A DNA stretch of 64,000 bases from NCBI RefSeq assembly GCF_025148785.1, contig NZ_CP102271.1:2482001-2546000 (forward strand), written 5' to 3'. This stretch comes from Catenibacterium mitsuokai. GTDB lineage: Bacteria; Bacillota_I; Bacilli_A; Erysipelotrichales; Coprobacillaceae. A program made the position numbers and the translations under genes. This document shows positions 36,578-46,007 of the stretch, piece after piece. A model generated the notes under the pieces. It did not search any database, was not told the DNA's origin, and saw nothing but the letters and a program-made list of their open reading frames with translations. The first letter of the stretch is position 1, and each line of letters starts with the position of its first letter.

Positions 36578-38872
36578 ATGAAGAATCCATTAAATAAACG
36601 TTTTATACGTGAATTAAAAGAAGACTGGAGTAAGTATCTTGTCATCTTCTTATTGATGACAGGTATGATTGGTCTTGTATCTGGTTTTATTGTGGCGGAT
36701 GAGAGTATGATCAGGGCTTATAATGAAAGTTTTGAGAAGTATACAATTGAAGATGGTCACTTTAATGTAGATAAGAAACTAAATAATCAGTCATTGATCA
36801 ATATTTCTAAAGCGGGTGTGCGTCTTTATGATCATTCCTATGTAGAAGAAACATTGATCAATGGAAATAAATTACGTATCTTTGCGACACCTCAAAGTGT
36901 GAATAAAGTATGTGTGATGGAAGGAAAACTTCCTCAAACTAGTAAAGAGATTGCGATAGATCGTATGTATGCCGTCAATAACAAATTATCTATTGGGGAT
37001 ACTATTAAGAGTCAGAATCATTCATTAAAGATCTGTGGTTTAGTGGCTTTACCTGACTATTCCGCATTATTTGAAAATAACAGCGATACGATGTTTGATG
37101 CCATCAAGTTTGGTGTGGCTGTTGTACAACCTTCTTTATTTAATCAATGGGATACAGCACATATGACTTATAGCTATTCATGGCTTTATACAAATAAGCC
37201 AAAGAATGAAGAAAAGAAATCTGAATCATTCTTAAAGTTATTGAATAAAGAAGTGCATTTAGAGGAGTATACACCTCAATATGAGAACCAGGCCATTCAT
37301 TTTACTGGTGATGATATGGGCAGTGACGGTGTGATGGTCAGACTTCTCTTATATATCATGATTGTGATTATCGCATTTGTATTTGCGGTTACTATGACCA
37401 ATACAATCCAGAAAGAAGCCAATGTGATTGGGACATTGCTTGCATCTGGTTATACAAAGAAAGAATTGATCAGTCATTATATGACACTTCCTATTATTGT
37501 GACACTTATGAGTGCCTTGATAGGTAATATTGCAGGTTATACCTATTTTAGAGTAACTATGGCGAACTTATATTATGCCAGCTATAGTTTAACAACTTAT
37601 CAAACAGTATGGAGTGCAGGTGCTTTTATTCAGACAACAATTATACCTGTTATACTCATGTTTATTATTAATCTCTTTATATTAAATAGACAGTTGTCTC
37701 TATCTCCTCTTAAATTCTTGAGAAGAGATTTAAAGAGACATAAGCAGTCACATGTCATGCCTTTGTCACAACGCATTCCTTTTATTACACGTTTTAGAAC
37801 ACGTATTATTCTTCAAAATAAAGCCCATTATCTTGTAATGTTTATTGGATTAATGTTTGCGAATATGATCTTATTATTTGGACTTGCGATGCCAGATATT
37901 ATTAATTCCTATGGAACTAATATTAAACAGAATATGTTTGCGGATTATCAATATATTCTTAAAGTACCAGCAAGCTTGCAGTCTAGTGAAAAGAGCTTTT
38001 CTAATATGATAGAAGCTTATACTTTCACAAAAGGAATAGAAACAGAAGAAAAGACAGCTGAGAAGTTTAGTGCTTATAGCTTAAAGATGGAAGACAATAC
38101 ATTAGATACTGTGACTGTATATGGTGTAAAGAAGAATAGTCGTTATATTTCTATTAATGATGGTGTTTATGTATCAAGTGCTTATGCAGATAAATATCAT
38201 ATCCATAAGGGCGATGTACTTCACTTAAGGACAGAGTATACAAATAAGAAGTATACATTAAAGGTCAGTGGTGAATATAACTATCCAGGTGCGATTGCGA
38301 TATTCATGAATCAGAAAAAAATGAATCAATTATTTGATTTAGATGATGATTATTTTTCTGGATATTTCTCTAAGAATCCTATTACTGATATGAATGAAAA
38401 GTATATAGGCACAACTATTGATTATGATTCATTAAGTAAAGTATCTCGACAATTGAATGTATCAATGGGAGGTATGGCTTATTTACTTTGTGGAATGGCT
38501 GTCATCATGTTTATTGTGCTTATTTATCTTCTTACAAAAACAATTATTGAAAAGAATGCGCAATCTATTTCTATGACTAAGATTCTTGGTTATACCAATC
38601 ATGAAGTAAGTTCTATTTATATTGTATCGACATCTATTATTGTATCTTTGTTTATTCTGATCACTGTGCCACTCGATTATGCGATATTAAAGCCTATATT
38701 TGAGGCAATGATGAAAGAAGAGATGGCAGGATGGATGCCTCTAACGGTAAGTAACCTTACTTTCTTAAAGACAATCGTTATTGGTTTTATCAGTTATTTC
38801 ATAGTGATGTTAATTGAGTATAAGAAGATTAAAAAGATTCCAATGCAGGATGCATTGAAGAATGTGGAATAG
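36578..38872 (+). CDS. FtsX/MacB-like ABC permease
   Basis: The 764-residue protein has an N-terminal helix followed by a large extracytoplasmic domain. A group of three helices follows (about 255-370), then a second membrane-anchored half (helices near 420, 640, 690 and 735). This is the duplicated FtsX-type layout. It would use the adjacent ATPase to export or expel a substrate such as a lipid, peptide or drug. The ATG after GAGGTGG was chosen over one six codons upstream. Confidence 0.88.
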   Translation: MKNPLNKRFIRELKEDWSKYLVIFLLMTGMIGLVSGFIVADESMIRAYNESFEKYTIEDGHFNVDKKLNNQSLINISKAGVRLYDHSYVEETLINGNKLRIFATPQSVNKVCVMEGKLPQTSKEIAIDRMYAVNNKLSIGDTIKSQNHSLKICGLVALPDYSALFENNSDTMFDAIKFGVAVVQPSLFNQWDTAHMTYSYSWLYTNKPKNEEKKSESFLKLLNKEVHLEEYTPQYENQAIHFTGDDMGSDGVMVRLLLYIMIVIIAFVFAVTMTNTIQKEANVIGTLLASGYTKKELISHYMTLPIIVTLMSALIGNIAGYTYFRVTMANLYYASYSLTTYQTVWSAGAFIQTTIIPVILMFIINLFILNRQLSLSPLKFLRRDLKRHKQSHVMPLSQRIPFITRFRTRIILQNKAHYLVMFIGLMFANMILLFGLAMPDIINSYGTNIKQNMFADYQYILKVPASLQSSEKSFSNMIEAYTFTKGIETEEKTAEKFSAYSLKMEDNTLDTVTVYGVKKNSRYISINDGVYVSSAYADKYHIHKGDVLHLRTEYTNKKYTLKVSGEYNYPGAIAIFMNQKKMNQLFDLDDDYFSGYFSKNPITDMNEKYIGTTIDYDSLSKVSRQLNVSMGGMAYLLCGMAVIMFIVLIYLLTKTIIEKNAQSISMTKILGYTNHEVSSIYIVSTSIIVSLFILITVPLDYAILKPIFEAMMKEEMAGWMPLTVSNLTFLKTIVIGFISYFIVMLIEYKKIKKIPMQDALKNVE

Positions 38873-38883
38873 GAGGTACTTGC

Positions 38884-39530
38884 ATGAATAAGAAGTTAAT
38901 AGCGATATTATGTTGTATCCTGCTTACAGGATGCACAACAGAGACAAAGACGAATAAAACAAAGACAGTCAAAGAAGAAGCACCTGTTGTACTTACAACT
39001 AATGGACATGATGTAAAAGAAGCAGTGAATAAGAGTGAAACCATTACCGTAAAGACAAATACACTTGGAGAGATAAAAAGCACAAAAGCGGAAGTGACTA
39101 TTCCTTCTATAAGTGAAGGTGATCTTATTGAAGATACAACTGTATTAAAGGATATCAGTAATAAGGGTGATGAGAATATCACTTTGAATAATCATCAATT
39201 ATTGATAGAGAATAATAAGAATAGTATTCAGTATGAGGGTACTTTAGATGCAGCACTTCCTGTCGGTGTCGATGTGACTTATTATTTGGATGGACAGAAA
39301 GTGACAGATATCAAAGGTAAAACAGGGACATTAAAGGCTGTATTTAAATATAAGAATAGTACTGAGACTCCTTTCGTAGCGACTACTATTATGCTTCTTC
39401 CTACAGAGTCAGTCAGTGATATTGAAGTGAAGAATGGAAAGAGTATGTTGATGGATGATTATCAAGCCATTGTTGGATTAGGTTGTCCTGGTTATGAACC
39501 ATTTAAGGATTCTATGGAAGTAAGTGTGAA
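38884..39530 (+). pseudogene. 5' part of a lipoprotein gene split by IS110 element 1
   Basis: The product starts with a lipoprotein signal (LIAILCCILLTGC) and continues through 215 residues of a probable extracytoplasmic beta domain to SMEVSV. The frame then runs into IS sequence and stops at 39570. Joining to 41198 restores SMEVSVKIKNFQ in frame, so the original protein was about 452 residues. It is the third gene of the ABC exporter operon and probably its accessory subunit (YhgE/Pip-like). Confidence 0.8.
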
Positions 39531-39612
39531 ACAAAAATCAATCAAAACGTATAAAAAAAGACGAACTTAAAAACAAGTTTGAATAATTTAGAAAAAATAG
39601 AATAATCGAATA

Positions 39613-40863
39613 TTATGGTTTAGTTAATTTAGAAACGTCAAAACCTGATTTCTTAAGAAACTCAATTGCTGATTCTTCTGTTAAAACTTGTTGCTTTATA
39701 GGTGGCTTAGGATTTTTAAATGATTCATAATCTGAAGGATTAAATGTCTCTCCAGTAAGAATCATATGGTATATACTGACAAGCATCATTCTTGCAATTG
39801 CGATAATGGCTTTCTTGTGACCTCGTCTCTTTTTGATACGAGAATACTTAATTCCAAAATAGCCATCCTTATCTTTGATTGCTCCAAGAGCGCACTGAAC
39901 TAATAAAGGTTTTAAATATTGACCTGCTTTAGAAATACGAACTGATTTTTTCTTGTTAGCACTTTCGTTGTTTGCAGGTGCTAATCCAGCCCAACAGGTT
40001 AGCTGTTTATCTGATTCGAATTGTTTCATATCTACTCCGATTTCTGAAATAATGAGAATTGCAGATAAAGTGCTGATGCCTGGTAGTTGGGTGATGTGCA
40101 TGAATTGATCGAACATTGGTGCTGCACGTTTCATCATTTCGATTTCACAGTTATCAATATGGACTTGTAATTCTTCCATATGAGTCATTGACTCATTCAT
40201 TTTAAACCTTTGATCAGTTTCAATATTGCAGTGTTTAATGGAATCTAGAATCTTATCTTTATTTTTACACGATCTATGGATACATTTCAAAATTTTCTCA
40301 TCTTCAATGATATCTGACTCAAGTACTTCTTTCATGATTGCTTGTGCAGACTTTCCAAACGGATCTGAAAATACAGAACCAATACCGATATTGGAAACTG
40401 TCATACAGTTCTGATATCGATTACGTTCAGAGGAACGCATCCCAACCAATTTATAGCGATAGCGAGATATTTCTCGTAAAGCTCTTATTTCTTTGGGCGG
40501 TATAAAAGAAAATTTGATTAGATCATGTTTAAATAAGTCACAGATCCATTTTGAATCTTTCTTGTCAGTTTTCTTCCCTTTAATTGCTTTGACATATTTT
40601 GGATGAGTTAAGTAAATATTGATTTCATCTTCTAAGATGTTAAAAATTGGAATCCAATATTTGCCAGTAGATTCCATGCATGCATCAAAGCATTTGTGAT
40701 TAATGAGCCACTGTTTAAGATTCAGTAAATCAGGGTTTAAAGTTGAAAACGTTTCTTGGATGTATTCGGTAATACGAGTTTTCTTATTAGTAATACCGAT
40801 TGTAGCCACAATGATATTCTTGTGAACATCCATGCCACAGCAGATTGGTCTAACAATCTTCAT
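39613..40863 (-). CDS. IS110-family transposase (element 1)
   Basis: The 416-residue recombinase has the N-terminal DEDD RuvC-like domain (CGMDVHKN first Asp, CMESTGKYW Glu region, KTDKKDSKW Asp cluster). The C-terminal Transposase_20 domain carries the serine in NNESANKKKSV after LPGISTLSAILIISEIG. An ATG 21 codons upstream is less likely than the one after AAAGGAGAG. It acts with a bridge RNA encoded upstream. Confidence 0.93.
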   Translation of the reverse strand: MKIVRPICCGMDVHKNIIVATIGITNKKTRITEYIQETFSTLNPDLLNLKQWLINHKCFDACMESTGKYWIPIFNILEDEINIYLTHPKYVKAIKGKKTDKKDSKWICDLFKHDLIKFSFIPPKEIRALREISRYRYKLVGMRSSERNRYQNCMTVSNIGIGSVFSDPFGKSAQAIMKEVLESDIIEDEKILKCIHRSCKNKDKILDSIKHCNIETDQRFKMNESMTHMEELQVHIDNCEIEMMKRAAPMFDQFMHITQLPGISTLSAILIISEIGVDMKQFESDKQLTCWAGLAPANNESANKKKSVRISKAGQYLKPLLVQCALGAIKDKDGYFGIKYSRIKKRRGHKKAIIAIARMMLVSIYHMILTGETFNPSDYESFKNPKPPIKQQVLTEESAIEFLKKSGFDVSKLTKP

Positions 40864-40879
40864 AAAAAAATCTCTCCTT

Positions 40880-41090
40880 TCATTGAAAGAAGAGAAGTGG
40901 CATTGACTGCTATCTAAGCTAATCACTCAGTTGATTGTACAATCATAAGTGTCCTGGCTCTAAGTCCAACTTATTTGTGCTTGAAAAGATAGCGGCTACT
41001 TATAACAATTCAGGATATTCTATTTGAGTAGAATTGCCTACTCTCCCTCACGTGCTCTGTAGTATACCACCTCTCTTTGATTATACTATT
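40880..41090 (-). ncRNA. candidate bridge RNA of IS110 element 1
   Basis: The 330-base non-coding region upstream of the transposase is where IS110 bridge RNAs lie. It contains a stem GAGTAG/CTACTC (41026-41043) and the segment ATCTTTTCAAGCACA further along, both with counterparts in the second IS110 here. The stem differs in sequence but keeps pairing. Limits are approximate. Confidence 0.5.
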
Positions 41091-41197
41091 ATATCGAGAG
41101 GCACACTAGAGTTTTGGTGGATTTGAGTTTGATTTGAGTTTGATTATATATTTGTGTCCGCGCAACGAAGGCGCGGGGAAATGGAGGAAACTATGAA

Positions 41198-41909
41198 GAT
41201 CAAGAACTTCCAATGTGACTATATGAGTACTGTATTTACTGATGGTGTATTTAAAGATTTAGATTTAAGTGAACTCACAAAGACAACAGATCAATTAAAT
41301 CAATCAGCACAGAAGTTAGTAGAAGGTTCAGCCCAATTATTGGCAGGATGTACAACGTATGGACAATATCTTCATACATATATGTCCAATGTGTCTAAAG
41401 TGAGTTATGGAGCCAATGCATTATTAAAAGGGTCTAAACAATATGATGCGTCTACACAGGCACTGATTAAAAACTTAATATCTTCTATGAAGGATTCTAC
41501 AGAACTGATTCAATCTAAAATAAATAATATTGATCTCACTGATGAACAACGTGCAGCAGTCAATAAAGCAATCAGTGAAGGTGTTCAGGAAAGCTTAATG
41601 TCAAATAAGAAGAGCCTTGAACAACTCTCACAATTGCTTTCTCAAAGTCCTGTATCAAGACAATTAGAGACATTATCTTCTAGCTTATCAGAGTTGAGTC
41701 AAGCTGGGAATGAACTTTCTCAACAATATCAGACTCTTACAACTGGCGCAAAAAGCTTATCTGAAGGAATGAGTCTATTTGATCAGGAAGGTATTCAAAA
41801 GATCACTGATATGACTACAATTAAGAAGTTAAAAGAAAAAGACAATTACAGTGGTCTATCAGGAAACAATATCACAAATACTAAATTCATCTTTGAGATG
41901 GATATCTAG
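41198..41909 (+). pseudogene. 3' part of the split lipoprotein gene
   Basis: From KIKNFQCDYMSTVFTDGVF onward the frame holds about 236 residues. They are mostly coiled-coil-like heptads with LxxGxxxL spacing (QSAQKLVEGSAQLLAG), as in YhgE/Pip-type accessory proteins. An ATG at 41154 or 41193 inside or at the IS edge could start an unlipidated fragment with GGAGG upstream, but the signal peptide is lost. It ends before a terminator. Confidence 0.78.
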
Positions 41910-41934
41910 AACCTTGCATTCGCAAGGTTTTTTT
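41910..41934 (+). terminator. terminator of the ABC exporter operon
   Basis: An 8-bp stem AACCTTGC/GCAAGGTT with loop ATTC is followed by TTTTT. Confidence 0.88.
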
Positions 41935-42045
41935 CATTTCTATCAGCTTTCATTTAGCTTATATGATATATATTTTCCATATTTCAAGAGTTACTGTATT
42001 TAAAGATTGTGAGTATGTTAAAATATGGACATGGAGGTGATATTC

Positions 42046-43446
42046 ATGGATGATTTCTTAAGTGATATTTATACAATACTCTTTGCGAAATGGATTCTAT
42101 TGCAGGAAGTGCCTGACTTTGAAACAAAAGTGAATGAAGACTATACAGAGATTCATTTCTATAATAAGCATGCCGATATTGAAATTGTCTTTAATCCATT
42201 GAATATCATAGAGTTTAAAGCAACCAATACACAATCTGGTGAGATTGAATATTATCTACATTTCCAGATGAAAACATTGAATCATGCAATAAAGTTATTT
42301 AAAGAACTCACTCATTATATGAAGCATATTGGTGAATCGCCTACGATTAAGATATTGTTGTGCTGTAGTGGTGGTTTAACAACCAGCTATTTTGCGATGA
42401 AGATGAATGAAGCTTCTAAATTAATGAGTCTTCCTTATGTGACAGAAGCAAGTGGTTATAATAATTTATACTATGTAGCGCAGGATTATGATGTCGTTCT
42501 CTTAGCACCACAGATTTCTTATTTACATGCTAAAGCATGTGATATTCTTAAAGATAAGATTGTCTTGAATGTACCCCCTGAAGTATTTGCGAAATATGAT
42601 GTAAAAGCCATCTTTACACTTGTGAAAGAATCATTAGAGATTAAAAAGAATCAATCTGATCAGAAGATTCCTTTACCTGTTATGTTGGATGTAGAAATTA
42701 AACATAAGACATTGGCTCTCTCTATTTTCCGTAATAAACAATCCATTCATGTTGCTTATCGTGTATATGATAAGAATCAAGAAATATTATTAGATAATGA
42801 AGTAATTAAACCTATAGTTAATCTTCAGGATATTTGTGACATTATAGATATTGCCCGTCTTCATTATCCTCGTATTCGTTATATTGGTATTGCGACTCCA
42901 GGTATTATTGATGATGGTTATGTGTCTTCTACAAGTTTAGTCGGATGGGAAACACCAGAGAGATTAGAAGACGTCCTCACTGAACGTTATCATTTGCCTG
43001 TATGTATATGTAATGATGTCAATGCAGCAGCTGTCGGTTATTATTCTTCACAGGATCAAGTAAGTTCACTGGCTTTCTTATTCCAGCCTGTACATGCAAT
43101 AAGTGGTGCAGGTATTATTGTGGATAACTGCCTACTACATGGTATGCATAACTTAGTAGGAGAAGTACAATTTCTTCCTTTAGATTTAACAGAAGATAAA
43201 ATGACACTCAGCATGTCTCCTGAAGGATGTATTGAGGTTGTCGCCCGTTATTTAGTATCTATTATCAGTTTATTAAGTCCAGAAGAACTCGTTCTTTATT
43301 GTGACTTTATTCCTCATGTACTTCCTTTATATGAAGAAATGGCTACTCTTATACCAAAAAAATATATTCCGCCTATTACCAAAGTAGATAACATGCAGGA
43401 ATATATTCTTCTTGGGACTATGATATTAAGTACAACACAGAACTAA
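42046..43446 (+). CDS. fusion of PTS EIIB-like domain and ROK-family domain
   Basis: The 466-residue protein begins with a helical region (1-95). A lactose/cellobiose EIIB-like domain follows (about 100-190; ILLCCSGGLTTSYFAMKM, with the phospho-Cys at the expected loop, and VVLLAPQIS). A ROK domain covers about 215-440 (GIATPGIIDDG, CICNDVNAAAVGY). The ROK catalytic Asp is present, but the zinc motif CxCGxxGCxE is missing. It may be a sugar-phosphorylation sensor rather than a kinase. GGAGGTGAT precedes the ATG. It overlaps the convergent RpiR gene by four bases. Confidence 0.8.
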   Translation: MDDFLSDIYTILFAKWILLQEVPDFETKVNEDYTEIHFYNKHADIEIVFNPLNIIEFKATNTQSGEIEYYLHFQMKTLNHAIKLFKELTHYMKHIGESPTIKILLCCSGGLTTSYFAMKMNEASKLMSLPYVTEASGYNNLYYVAQDYDVVLLAPQISYLHAKACDILKDKIVLNVPPEVFAKYDVKAIFTLVKESLEIKKNQSDQKIPLPVMLDVEIKHKTLALSIFRNKQSIHVAYRVYDKNQEILLDNEVIKPIVNLQDICDIIDIARLHYPRIRYIGIATPGIIDDGYVSSTSLVGWETPERLEDVLTERYHLPVCICNDVNAAAVGYYSSQDQVSSLAFLFQPVHAISGAGIIVDNCLLHGMHNLVGEVQFLPLDLTEDKMTLSMSPEGCIEVVARYLVSIISLLSPEELVLYCDFIPHVLPLYEEMATLIPKKYIPPITKVDNMQEYILLGTMILSTTQN

Positions 43447-44282
43447 GAGAGTTCTATATAGTGTTCAATACGATAGTCTATATTCTTTTCATAATCTTTA
43501 TTAAAATAGCATGCATAGAGACAGTCTAATAAGAACTGTAATGAAACTCTTGAAGAAAAAGAGGCAATCTTTTCTTCTGAATCTTCATACGATGCAAAAT
43601 AGAGATGATAATCAACAAGTTTAGATAATTCACTCTCTTTAGTAGAAGAAATAAGAACAGTTGTCACCTGGTTCTTATTCATCACACGGATGAAATCTTC
43701 TACATGAGGTGTTCTATTGGCATAGGAGATCACGATTGCGAGGTCTCCTTTTTTTAATGTTTCAGCCACCTTTGTTTGATAGAAGATCTGTTTTTCTACT
43801 ATGACATCCTTACCTATTTCTAACATGTTCTGTCTAAAACACTCAGCCATGAAGAAATTACCTATAGACGGAAATAATGCGATAACATTCGCATCATACA
43901 TCTTCTGGACAATTTTACCAAATTCATCGAGATTCACTAGGTTTAATGTAGAATGAAGTGTCTGATCATAGAGATTCAACATTTTAGTCATGATTTCATG
44001 GTTTGTGTTATTGATTCTGAAAGGATAATTATAGTCCACTGAAACAAGTTCTTTCTGGTATCTTTCACGATCAAAATGAATATGAGATTTAAATGCCTGT
44101 AAACCTGAAAGTTCTAGTTTGTCAATAATACGATAAATAGTAGATACAGACACATAGCTGTTTTTAGAAATATCTGCAGCAGACATATTCATAATATCTT
44201 CTGAGTGTTCTACAACATAGTCTATAAGTGTTTTTTCACTTTCTGTAAGGGATAATTGTTCGAGCTTATCATATATGTTCAT
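43443..44282 (-). CDS. RpiR/MurR-family regulator
   Basis: The 279-residue protein has an N-terminal helix-turn-helix (MSAADISKNSYVSVSTIYR) and a C-terminal SIS domain (about 120-260; DLAIVISYANRTPHVEDF) that senses a sugar phosphate. The ATG at 44282 has GAGG upstream, while the longer frame to 44357 enters IS-like sequence. It faces the EIIB-ROK gene, so both probably respond to the same sugar. A second IS110 lies directly upstream and may have displaced its promoter. Confidence 0.88.
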   Translation of the reverse strand: MNIYDKLEQLSLTESEKTLIDYVVEHSEDIMNMSAADISKNSYVSVSTIYRIIDKLELSGLQAFKSHIHFDRERYQKELVSVDYNYPFRINNTNHEIMTKMLNLYDQTLHSTLNLVNLDEFGKIVQKMYDANVIALFPSIGNFFMAECFRQNMLEIGKDVIVEKQIFYQTKVAETLKKGDLAIVISYANRTPHVEDFIRVMNKNQVTTVLISSTKESELSKLVDYHLYFASYEDSEEKIASFSSRVSLQFLLDCLYACYFNKDYEKNIDYRIEHYIELS

Positions 44283-44384
44283 AATAACCTCACATTCCTT
44301 TCCGCCTGCGGCTCCAAGGCACACATAGAAATGAATAATTCTTGTTTGTGCAGGCATCTTATTTTATATTTTAATTGAAGGAGT

Positions 44385-44520
44385 CTTACACTACAAAGCA
44401 CGGCGAGGTGAGTTGTAGATTCTTGCAACTCGTTCAAGTCAAAACAGTATAATAACCAGTGCAAGGCTGATCTTTTCAAGCACACATGAGTATGTCTTTT
44501 AAGTCTGCAGATTAATCATT
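44385..44520 (+). ncRNA. candidate bridge RNA of IS110 element 2
   Basis: Upstream of the transposase the segment ACTACAAAGCACG is followed by a stem GAGTTG/CAACTC (44410-44431) and then by ATCTTTTCAAGCACA. The same order occurs in element 1 with a stem of different sequence. The limits are approximate. Confidence 0.5.
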
Positions 44521-44599
44521 GACTTGAGTTTAATCTTTTAGTGTTGATCAGTCAGTCACTGAGCTCCTTCTCTATATTCTTATAAGGAGCCTTTTATTT

Positions 44600-45892
44600 A
44601 TGGAGATTGTTTACCCTAGATCTTGTGGTGTTGACGTGCACAAATCTTTCATTGTTGCTGTTATCTGCATCTCTGAATCCGTCAAACCCAAGTACATTAA
44701 AAAAAGATTCTCAACCTTCAATAACCAGCTCATTCAATTCAGGGATTGGCTTATTGAAAACAACTGTCAAAATGTATGCATGGAATCAACCGGCAAGTAC
44801 TATATCCCTGTATACAATGCATTAGAAGGCCATATTTCTAATGTCGTTGTTGCCAATCCTAAATGGGTCAAGGCTATCAAAGGTGAGAAGGATGACAATA
44901 AGGATGCCAAATGGATTGCCGACCTCTTTAAATTCGGTATTGTCAGATCCAGCTATATCCCTGAAAAGGATATCCGCGTCCTCAGGGAATTTACCCGCTA
45001 TCAGTATAAACTTATCAATATGCGTTCTTCTGAAAAGAATCGTTTCCAAAATGCTTTGACTACTGGAAACTGTAAACTTGATATTGTTTTTTCTGATATC
45101 TTTGGTAAATCTGCTTCCGCTATTGTCAATACTATTTTATCAAATGATCCATATACAAGTGAAGATATTCTTTCTAAAGTTCATGCCGGTTGTAAAGCAT
45201 CTCATGAAGACATCCTGAGTGCTGTTGATGGTATTCAGCTAAATCAGTTTCAAAAGGCTAGAATTAAAATCGTTCAGAAACATATGGACTATCTGGATTC
45301 TCTTCTTGATGAAATACAGCACCATATCAACTTGATGGTTGCCAACTACGAAGACTACATACAGCTTCTTTGTACAATACCAGGAATCAATAGAAAATCT
45401 GCTATTACCATTATCTCTGAAATCGGCACTGATATGTCTCAATGGTCCTCTCATCGCAAACTTGCTGCATGGGCTGGATTAGCTCCTGGATGTAATGAAT
45501 CAGCTGGCAAAAAGAAATCGGTTAAAGTTTCAAAAGCTGGCGTTTATCTTAAGCCTTGTCTTGTTCAGGTTGCACATGCTGCCGTAAAAGATAAGGAATG
45601 CGAATACTATGCAGACAAATTCAACAAGATATCTAAAAGACGCGGTAAGAAACGAGCTATCATTGCGATTGCGAGAAAAATACTTATTGCTGTCTATCAT
45701 CTTTTAAAAACAGGTGAAGCATTTAATCCAACAGACATGGCAGATGTTGAAACAACAAAGAAGCAACGAATTGAATACGTTAAAAATAATTTACGAAATG
45801 CCTTCAATCAACTCAGCCGCACAGGCTTGTCTGAAGCAGAGATTCTACAACTCATCAGAAAAGAATCTAAGAACTCACCTCAAATAGAATAG
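44600..45892 (+). CDS. IS110-family transposase (element 2)
   Basis: The 430-residue recombinase has the DEDD N-terminal domain (CGVDVHKSF, CMESTGKYY, KDDNKDAKW) and the Transposase_20 domain (IPGINRKSAITIISEIG, then NESAGKKKSVKVS with the serine). It is clearly related to, but diverged from, element 1. TAAGGAG precedes the ATG. All catalytic positions are present. Confidence 0.93.
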   Translation: MEIVYPRSCGVDVHKSFIVAVICISESVKPKYIKKRFSTFNNQLIQFRDWLIENNCQNVCMESTGKYYIPVYNALEGHISNVVVANPKWVKAIKGEKDDNKDAKWIADLFKFGIVRSSYIPEKDIRVLREFTRYQYKLINMRSSEKNRFQNALTTGNCKLDIVFSDIFGKSASAIVNTILSNDPYTSEDILSKVHAGCKASHEDILSAVDGIQLNQFQKARIKIVQKHMDYLDSLLDEIQHHINLMVANYEDYIQLLCTIPGINRKSAITIISEIGTDMSQWSSHRKLAAWAGLAPGCNESAGKKKSVKVSKAGVYLKPCLVQVAHAAVKDKECEYYADKFNKISKRRGKKRAIIAIARKILIAVYHLLKTGEAFNPTDMADVETTKKQRIEYVKNNLRNAFNQLSRTGLSEAEILQLIRKESKNSPQIE

Positions 45893-46007
45893 CCTTCCAT
45901 TTGGGGAAAGGGGCTTTATGCACTTTTTTAGGGTAAAATTTGTTTTCTCTTTCAATTTTTATTCAGATTAGCCTCCTGATAGACTATATTATACTCTATT
46001 TTAATTA

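Larger units (their letters stand above)
39531..41193 (-). mobile_element. IS110-family element 1 inside the lipoprotein gene
   Basis: The limits follow from reconstructing the interrupted gene: GTGAA before and GATCAAG after, with TGAA present at both junctions (39527-39530 and 41194-41197). The element contains one DEDD transposase on the minus strand and a long 5' non-coding region, as usual for IS110. No terminal inverted repeats are evident, also usual for this family. Confidence 0.85.
44340..45960 (+). mobile_element. IS110-family element 2
   Basis: One DEDD transposase gene is preceded by about 250 bases of non-coding sequence homologous in structure to that of element 1. Ends cannot be fixed because no target is reconstructible. 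The element lies between the RpiR gene and tatD. Confidence 0.75.

Noticed and set aside
44279-44485. Extended RpiR start or separate small gene in the IS110 flank
   Set aside because: The extension enters IS110 non-coding sequence and lacks a ribosome binding site. The ATG at 44282 is well placed.
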